Positions 13,135 through 17,714 of a stretch of DNA of 17,714 nucleotides are shown here, one piece after another; positions within the stretch are counted from its first letter, which is position 1; every line of letters starts with the position of its first letter. The translations under genes were made by a program, and so were the position numbers. The notes under the pieces were generated by a model, which searched no databases, was not told where the DNA came from, and saw only the letters and a list, made by a program, of their open reading frames with translations. Origin of the DNA: an uncultured Collinsella sp. (GTDB lineage Bacteria; Actinomycetota; Coriobacteriia; Coriobacteriales; Coriobacteriaceae); NCBI GenBank assembly GCA_902467875.1, contig CABQWP010000047.1:1-17714 (forward strand), in the 5' to 3' direction.

Positions 13135-13785
13135 TTACTCCCAGTGGCCGGCGACGTCGACAACCCAATGCTGCCCCGTAGCCTTCTGTTCATAATGTCC
13201 CTGGTCTTCAGAGGTGGTATACGAATCATTGATTGCAGAAGCTCCATTAGGGTGTTGTGCATCACCGTAGGTAGAGATAACATGATTGTCCATTTCGGCT
13301 GCTGAGTTAAACGTCGCATGGCATACAGAGCACATCCAACGTTCATGGCGCGTATACACTACATTCGGTACCCAGACCTGGCTGTAATCTGTCTCCCAGT
13401 GGCCCTGCTCGGCAACCCACTTCTTCTGGCTACCGCCGTTGGAAGAGGAATTGTTGCTGCCGGAACTCTGCGAATTGCCGGAATTCTGCTTGGACTGGGA
13501 GGAATCGCCCTTGTTGTCCGACTTCGAGGAATCGGAAGACTTGTTATCCTCCTTCTTGGAGTCATCGGACTTCTGGTCCTTGTCGTCGGATTCTTTCTTC
13601 TCCTCGGTCTTGGTTCCAGAGGTTTGCGTCGCCTTTTCTTCGCTCGGCTTCTTTTTGTCTTTATTTTTTACCGCTGTGGCGGCCCTTTCCGTAGAGCCGC
13701 TCCCTTGCTTTGCAACGCTGGCACATCCAAGTTGAGGTGCCGAAAGGCACACCAGAAGCGCAACGATAATAGCCTTTGTTCTCAC
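13135..13785 (-). CDS. Secreted lipoprotein-like protein with a C2H2 zinc-finger pattern
   Basis: From GTG 13785, chosen for AGGGAG a few bases upstream, the product is 216 residues; an ATG at 13803 has no ribosome binding site. A short hydrophobic signal (about 4-19) ends in QLGC, an imperfect lipobox. A Lys/Glu/Ser/Asp/Asn-rich low-complexity linker of about 90 residues follows, typical of a spacer through the cell wall. The C-terminal domain (about 120-216) has CSVCHATFNSAAEMDNH, a Cys-x2-Cys...His arrangement, and three related QGHWE, QGHYE and AGHWE motifs spaced through the domain and at the very end. Surface proteins with such a domain occur in Firmicutes and actinobacteria, function unknown. 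It lies behind the large surface-protein gene on the same strand. Confidence 0.8.
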   Translation of the reverse strand: MRTKAIIVALLVCLSAPQLGCASVAKQGSGSTERAATAVKNKDKKKPSEEKATQTSGTKTEEKKESDDKDQKSDDSKKEDNKSSDSSKSDNKGDSSQSKQNSGNSQSSGSNNSSSNGGSQKKWVAEQGHWETDYSQVWVPNVVYTRHERWMCSVCHATFNSAAEMDNHVISTYGDAQHPNGASAINDSYTTSEDQGHYEQKATGQHWVVDVAGHWE

Positions 13786-13807
13786 ACCGATCTCCCTGCC
13801 CATGAAA

Positions 13808-13843
13808 CCGGGCGTTGGACACCAGCCGATATCCAACGCCCGG
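13808..13843 (-). terminator. Hairpin between the surface-protein gene and the lipoprotein gene
   Basis: A perfect 12-bp stem CCGGGCGTTGGA/TCCAACGCCCGG with a 12-nt loop, 7 nt after the surface-protein stop (13851), followed by TTTC on the minus strand. The short T-run suggests partial termination, which would give the downstream gene lower expression from the same transcript. Confidence 0.7.
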
Positions 13844-13850
13844 CTCGCTT

Positions 13851-16800
13851 TTACATCTGCTCGCGGCGCTTCTTTTGATCGAGGAAGACGCCGGCCGCCA
13901 CGAGGACGGTACCGCCGATGACGAACGTCTCGCCGATGAGTCCCGCGCGGTCACCGGTCTGGGCGAGGCTGCCGGGCTGAGCGGTATCCGTGCCGGCGAG
14001 GTGCTTCGGGGTGTATGCCGCCTGCTGCTTTGCGACCTCCTCTGTCTCCTGTCGTGCGATCTCATCGGAAAGCTTCTGCTCCGCTGCGATGCGGTCGGAC
14101 TTCGCCAACTCGTAGGCGGCGAGTGCCGCATCGTAGCCGGGCTGGAGCTCGTCCACCGCGGCCTGCTTCTCGTCCAGGATGGCCTTGGCGGGCGCGACCT
14201 TGGCACGTGCCTCGACTGCTGCTGCGAAAAGCGCGTTGAGGGCGTCATCCGCGTTCACATCATGGCCGGAAGCGATCGCCGCGCCGGTATCGATGGAGTT
14301 CAGCTTCGACAGCTTGGCGTCTGCCTGCGCCTTCGCCTGCTCGGCGGCGGAGACCAGGGACTCGGCGGCGATGGCATCCGCCTTCGCGGTATCGAGGGCG
14401 GCCTTGGTGTCATTGACGGCCTTTACTGCATCCTGCTCGCGCTGCTGTGCCTCTGCGAGCTTCGCGGCAAGGCCGGTGAGGATGTCGAGGTTCGACTGTG
14501 CGTCCTCGAGATCAGTCTGGGAGCCGGTAAGCCTGTCGGCGGCAACGCCGGTATCCGCCTCTGCGGCATCGACGGCACGCTGGGCATCCGCGAGGGCGCG
14601 TGCGGTGGCGTCCGCCTTTTGCTCGGCGGCGGCGAGGACGGTCGCCTTCTCGGTCTGCTCGGCTGCCGCCGCGTCGTGGACGCTCTTTGCGGTATCGAGC
14701 GCCTTCTTGGCGTCGGCGACGTCCTGGAAGAACTTCGCGAGATCGGCGTTCGCATCCATGTCGTCCTGCTGCTTGGCCTCGGTGTCCGCCTTGGCGGAAT
14801 TCAGCTTAGTCTGTGCGGCCGTTACGACCGCATTGGCGGCATCAAAGGCGACCTGCTTCTGCTGGACGGTCGACTTTGCCGTATCGACTGCCGCGTTGGC
14901 GGCATCGAGGTCCGATTTCGCCGCATTAAGCTCGGTCTGGGCATCCGTGACGCCCTGCTGCTTGGATGCGAAATCAGCCTTTGCGGCATCGACGGCACGC
15001 TGGGCATCGGTGACGTCCTGCTTCGCGGCATCGACACCTGCCCGTGCGGAATCCGCTGCGTCCTGCTTCTGCTGGACGGTTTCAGCGGCGTCAGTGGCTG
15101 CCTGCTGCTTGGATGCGAGATCGGCCTTGGCTGCGTCGAGTGCGCTCTTGGCGTTCTTGAGGCCGTTGATATAGGAGGTCAGCTTTTGCTCGTACTCGTC
15201 GACGAAGATGGGGTTCGTGTTCCAACCGGAGCCGGACCAGCCGGAGATCTCTGCGGTGTAGCACTGCGTCTGAAGCCCGGACATGGTGCCCTTGGTGCAG
15301 GTTGCCATTCCCATAACGGCGAGTTCGGGATTGATGATGTTCATGTAATGGCCGACGGTGCCGCTGCTGCCGTTCTCCCAGCGGCAGTTGTTTGCAATCC
15401 AATGGTTGATTGCGACGCCGTTCTTTGCATAGAAATCATAGGCATCCTTGCCGACAAGACCGGTGACTCCATAAAGGGCCTCCGTTGCCTTGTCGAAAAA
15501 GCCCTTCTCCTGCTCGATCCACTGCCCACTCGGATCGATTCCGTAATTCCATGCCAGGTTTTCGGCAAAATCATATTGACGGGCATGATCGAGCACAGTG
15601 TCACTGTAGTTGGCATCCGCAATGGCACCGGCGATGAGCTTGTAGGTGACCTGGAGCTCGGACAGACCGACCGACTTGCGGTAGTCGTTGACGGACTTCA
15701 TCCACCTGATCGCATTGAGCATGTTATCAAGGGACGTGGCGTCCTTGGAGTTGCCGACTTCGGTCTTTCCGGCATATTTGGCGTTCAGGATGATGTTGAC
15801 TGCGTCATCGGCACCCATGGCACGGAAGAAGCCGGTGGCTCCCTGCTTGAGTTGCGCGTCGGCGGAATCGAGTTTCGCCTGTACCTCGTCGACCTTCTGC
15901 TGCGCTGCGGTCACGGCGGCGTCTGCGGTATCCTTTGCGGCCTTGGCGTTCGCGAGCTCTACGTCGGCGGCTGCCTTGGCGGACTCGGCGTCCTTGACAG
16001 CCTGCTTCGCGGCATCCAGCTTGGCGACGGCGTCGACGTTCGCCTGTTTGGCCGCATCGAGGCCGGCGTTCGCGGCATCGAGAGCGGACTGGGCGGCGTT
16101 CACACCGGATTCGGCATCGGCCGCGGCCTGCTGCTTTACGGAGAGGGCCACCTGGGCATCATTCAGGTCGGCCTGTGCCGTTGCCGCAGCGGACTGTGCC
16201 TGCTCGAGCTCGGACTCGCACTGGGACTGTGCCGCTCGTGCGGCAGCGAGGGCTGCCTCCGCGTCCGCGACCTTCTGTTTTGCCGCATCGTACTCCGGAC
16301 CGCTCGCACCGGCCTCCGCTGCGGCGAGGTCGGCTTTCGCCTTCTCGTAGGCGGCGCTGGCTGCTGCGGCCTTCGCATCCGCCGCGTCCTTGTTCTGCTG
16401 GGCTGCGGCGAGGACGGCATCGGCAGCATCCTTTGCAGACTGGGCCGCAACCAGCTTGGACTGGGCATCGGCAAGCGTCGCGTTGGCGTTGGCGAGTTCG
16501 GCCTGTGCCCTGCTCACGGCATCCTGGGCGTCGCGCACGGCCTGCTCGGCGGCACTGATAGCCTCCGGGGTGGCGTTTGCGGCATCGGCCTTGGCTTTAT
16601 CGAGGGCATCCTGAGCGTCCTGGGCCGCCTTGAGGGCGGACTGGTACGCTTCGTCCTTCTCGGATGCATCCGCCTTGGCGTCTGCGAGACCCGCCTTCGC
16701 CTGCTCGAGGTCCTTGCCGGCGGCATCAGCGGCGTCCTTGCCCTCCGCGACCTGACGGGCGTACTCGTCCATTGCCGCACGGTCGGCTGCCGTGCCGGCG

Positions 16801-17207
16801 CTGACTGCAGAATCGTAGGATGCCTTGGCCTGGTCGCGTGCGGAAGCCGCCTCGTTGTAGGGACCGGCGGCCTCATCGTAGGATGCCTTGGCGGCGTCCT
16901 CCTTCGCCTTCGCCTCGTCGACTGCCTTCTGCAGATCCGCGATGGTCTGTGCGGCGGATTTCGCGCCGGTACCGGATGCCGCGCCGGCGTGGGCGGCGAT
17001 CGGCGACATCACGGCGGGGTGCTGCGTGCCCCCGTCACCGGTCTGGGCGAATGCCGTGAACGGTGAGATAAGGCTCGATCCGGTCATGGCGGCTATGGTC
17101 GCCGCGGTGACGGTCAGACGCGCGATCCCCTTCGGGGCGTGAATCTTTTTGCTTGGCAGTGCGGCGAAGTGATCGCCACCGGCAGCGAAGTGCTTTCCCT
17201 GAGTCAT
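13851..17207 (-). CDS. Large cell-wall-anchored surface protein: coiled coil, CAP domain, coiled coil, LAQTG
   Basis: An 1118-residue surface protein. Residues 1-55 form a long signal peptide ending in AFA. About 75-455 and 670-1050 are Ala/Lys/Asp/Gln-rich repeats with heptads such as DAAKAD, predicted long coiled coils. Between them (about 490-665) lies a CAP/SCP-like domain: NDYRKSVGLSEL, FAENLAWNYGI near 549, and GHYMNIINPELAVMGMA near 618, with three Cys (CRW, ATC, QCY) nearby. The end has LAQTG at 1081-1085, a membrane helix and a KKRREQM tail: a sortase signal of the LAxTG kind, so the protein should be covalently attached to the wall with the CAP domain held out on a stalk. ATG 17207 has only a distant AAGGA. 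The gene is divergent from an XRE regulator. Adhesion is likely; the CAP ligand is unknown. Confidence 0.92.
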   Translation of the reverse strand: MTQGKHFAAGGDHFAALPSKKIHAPKGIARLTVTAATIAAMTGSSLISPFTAFAQTGDGGTQHPAVMSPIAAHAGAASGTGAKSAAQTIADLQKAVDEAKAKEDAAKASYDEAAGPYNEAASARDQAKASYDSAVSAGTAADRAAMDEYARQVAEGKDAADAAGKDLEQAKAGLADAKADASEKDEAYQSALKAAQDAQDALDKAKADAANATPEAISAAEQAVRDAQDAVSRAQAELANANATLADAQSKLVAAQSAKDAADAVLAAAQQNKDAADAKAAAASAAYEKAKADLAAAEAGASGPEYDAAKQKVADAEAALAAARAAQSQCESELEQAQSAAATAQADLNDAQVALSVKQQAAADAESGVNAAQSALDAANAGLDAAKQANVDAVAKLDAAKQAVKDAESAKAAADVELANAKAAKDTADAAVTAAQQKVDEVQAKLDSADAQLKQGATGFFRAMGADDAVNIILNAKYAGKTEVGNSKDATSLDNMLNAIRWMKSVNDYRKSVGLSELQVTYKLIAGAIADANYSDTVLDHARQYDFAENLAWNYGIDPSGQWIEQEKGFFDKATEALYGVTGLVGKDAYDFYAKNGVAINHWIANNCRWENGSSGTVGHYMNIINPELAVMGMATCTKGTMSGLQTQCYTAEISGWSGSGWNTNPIFVDEYEQKLTSYINGLKNAKSALDAAKADLASKQQAATDAAETVQQKQDAADSARAGVDAAKQDVTDAQRAVDAAKADFASKQQGVTDAQTELNAAKSDLDAANAAVDTAKSTVQQKQVAFDAANAVVTAAQTKLNSAKADTEAKQQDDMDANADLAKFFQDVADAKKALDTAKSVHDAAAAEQTEKATVLAAAEQKADATARALADAQRAVDAAEADTGVAADRLTGSQTDLEDAQSNLDILTGLAAKLAEAQQREQDAVKAVNDTKAALDTAKADAIAAESLVSAAEQAKAQADAKLSKLNSIDTGAAIASGHDVNADDALNALFAAAVEARAKVAPAKAILDEKQAAVDELQPGYDAALAAYELAKSDRIAAEQKLSDEIARQETEEVAKQQAAYTPKHLAGTDTAQPGSLAQTGDRAGLIGETFVIGGTVLVAAGVFLDQKKRREQM

Positions 17208-17290
17208 TGTGCGGTTCCATTCCTTTTCCGTGCCCTATCCGACTGGGCATCAGAGTGCTTTCCAATAGAGATAATTATGCGCCTTAACTG

Positions 17291-17331
17291 GGATTGTTGT
17301 ATATAGTCCGTTGGCATAAATACAACAATCC
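17291..17331. promoter_or_regulatory. Symmetric operator with overlapping divergent promoters
   Basis: An 11-bp perfect inverted repeat GGATTGTTGTA/TACAACAATCC (17291-17301, 17321-17331; centres 30 bp apart). On the plus strand TTGTTG (17294-17299), 17 bp, TAAATA (17317-17322) fits a promoter for the XRE gene. On the minus strand TTGTTG (17328-17323), 17 bp, TATATA (17305-17300) fits one for the surface protein. Each arm thus covers the -35 of one promoter and reaches the -10 of the other. A protein bound to the repeat would block both. Confidence 0.65.
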
Positions 17332-17580
17332 ATGACTCTTTTTGTCATGGATATCTCGCCGCTACAACAATCCTTTGGTCTACGGTGCAAAGAACTCAGA
17401 TCAGAGTCTGGTTACTCACAAGAGCAATTTGCGAACCGCATTGACATGGACAGGTCTTACTATGCCTCGATAGAAGTCGGGAGAAGAAATGTCAGTCTTT
17501 CTAACCTCTCTAAAATTGCCAATGGATTCAACATATCAATTGCTGCACTTATGACTGGTGTCAGCGATAAAACGAATTAG
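17332..17580 (+). CDS. XRE-family helix-turn-helix transcriptional regulator
   Basis: An 82-residue protein with a single helix-turn-helix domain of the Cro/CI (XRE) type at about 14-70: LRCKELRSESGYSQEQFANR, then the recognition region DMDRSYYASIEVGRR and NLSKIANGFNISIAALM. There is no extra ligand domain. ATG 17332 lies only a few bases after the predicted transcription start, so the mRNA may be leaderless; ATG 17347 is the alternative (77 residues), but neither has a Shine-Dalgarno. A 7-bp inverted repeat CCATGAC/GTCATGG (17330-17350) encloses both start codons. Divergent from the surface-protein gene over a symmetric operator, it probably represses itself and that gene. It is AT-richer than its neighbour. 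Confidence 0.88.
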   Translation: MTLFVMDISPLQQSFGLRCKELRSESGYSQEQFANRIDMDRSYYASIEVGRRNVSLSNLSKIANGFNISIAALMTGVSDKTN

Positions 17581-17677
17581 TCCATCATCATCAGCGAACG
17601 CAGTGAGCGTATCAATCGACGGCGTAGCCGGCGGCAAGGTCACGGCACGTGACCGCGCAGCGAGCTTTGCGAGCGAA

Positions 17678-17705
17678 GGGGACGGCATCGCCGTCCCCAT
17701 TTCTA
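17678..17705 (+). terminator. Hairpin downstream of the XRE gene
   Basis: A perfect 9-bp stem GGGGACGGC/GCCGTCCCC with loop ATC, followed by ATTTCT. The weak T-run makes terminator function uncertain. A second small inverted repeat GGTCACG/CGTGACC (17638-17654) precedes it. No gene is seen from 17581 to the end of the window. Confidence 0.5.
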
Positions 17706-17714
17706 ACTTACCGA

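Noticed and set aside
12555..13181. Plus-strand frames of 74 and 116 codons in the mobilisation intergenic region
   Set aside because: They lack ribosome binding sites, cross the hairpins and the terminator at 13058-13083, and their products have no coherent composition.
13815..17066. 1083-codon open frame on the plus strand opposite the surface protein
   Set aside because: It is a mirror of the Ala/Asp/Lys-rich coiled-coil codons on the other strand. The product is Gly/Leu/Cys/Arg-rich without domains, while the minus strand has a signal peptide, CAP domain and sortase signal.

Overview
The window reads as a piece of an actinobacterial chromosome of the class Coriobacteriia, with Collinsella the best guess. 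This rests on the GC-rich core genes, the pbpA-pknB cell-wall gene pair and a cell-wall anchor of the LAxTG type. It is inference from gene content, not a database result.

Positions 1-3735 are ordinary chromosome. There is the possible tail of an FtsW/RodA-like gene, a class B penicillin-binding protein (pbpA), and a Ser/Thr kinase with four extracellular PASTA repeats (pknB), closed by a strong terminator. Positions 3739-3960 are an integration hot spot: two direct copies of a tRNA-Arg(CCT) 3' end on the minus strand, each followed by its own hairpin terminator, and an inverted copy of the T-arm between them. The second copy stops exactly in the anticodon loop and faces a tyrosine integrase at 4153. 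I read it as the left attachment site of a mobile element. No second copy of the core appears further right, so the element runs past the end of the window (more than 13 kb).

The element is a mosaic. AT-richer genes come first: integrase, excisionase-like protein and winged-helix protein. They are followed by a coiled-coil protein and a tightly overlapping minus-strand operon of three metallophosphoesterases. That operon is preceded by a 21-codon leader ORF whose end overlaps a terminator, an attenuator-like layout. Then come two tiny convergent genes, one for an amphipathic peptide with a basic tail, a four-helix membrane protein gene broken by an in-frame TGA, and a mobilisation module (relaxase, and a MobC-like protein with two ribbon-helix-helix segments). 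Behind the module lies about 700 bp of noncoding DNA full of hairpins, with a candidate oriT and two different stems carrying nearly the same 16-nt loop. No type IV secretion genes are visible, so this part looks like an integrative mobilisable element or one end of a larger conjugative element.

The right third is cell-surface cargo: a secreted lipoprotein-like protein with a C2H2-type zinc-finger pattern, and an 1118-residue Ala-rich coiled-coil surface protein with a CAP/SCP domain in the middle and an LAQTG sortase signal. This surface gene and an XRE-family regulator are divergent. They share an intergenic region with an 11-bp perfect inverted repeat whose two arms overlap the -35 and -10 boxes of both predicted promoters, suggesting that the regulator controls itself and the surface protein.

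The strongest candidates for something undescribed are the leader-controlled triple phosphoesterase operon, the hairpin family behind the mobilisation genes, the interrupted membrane gene and the symmetric XRE/adhesin switch.
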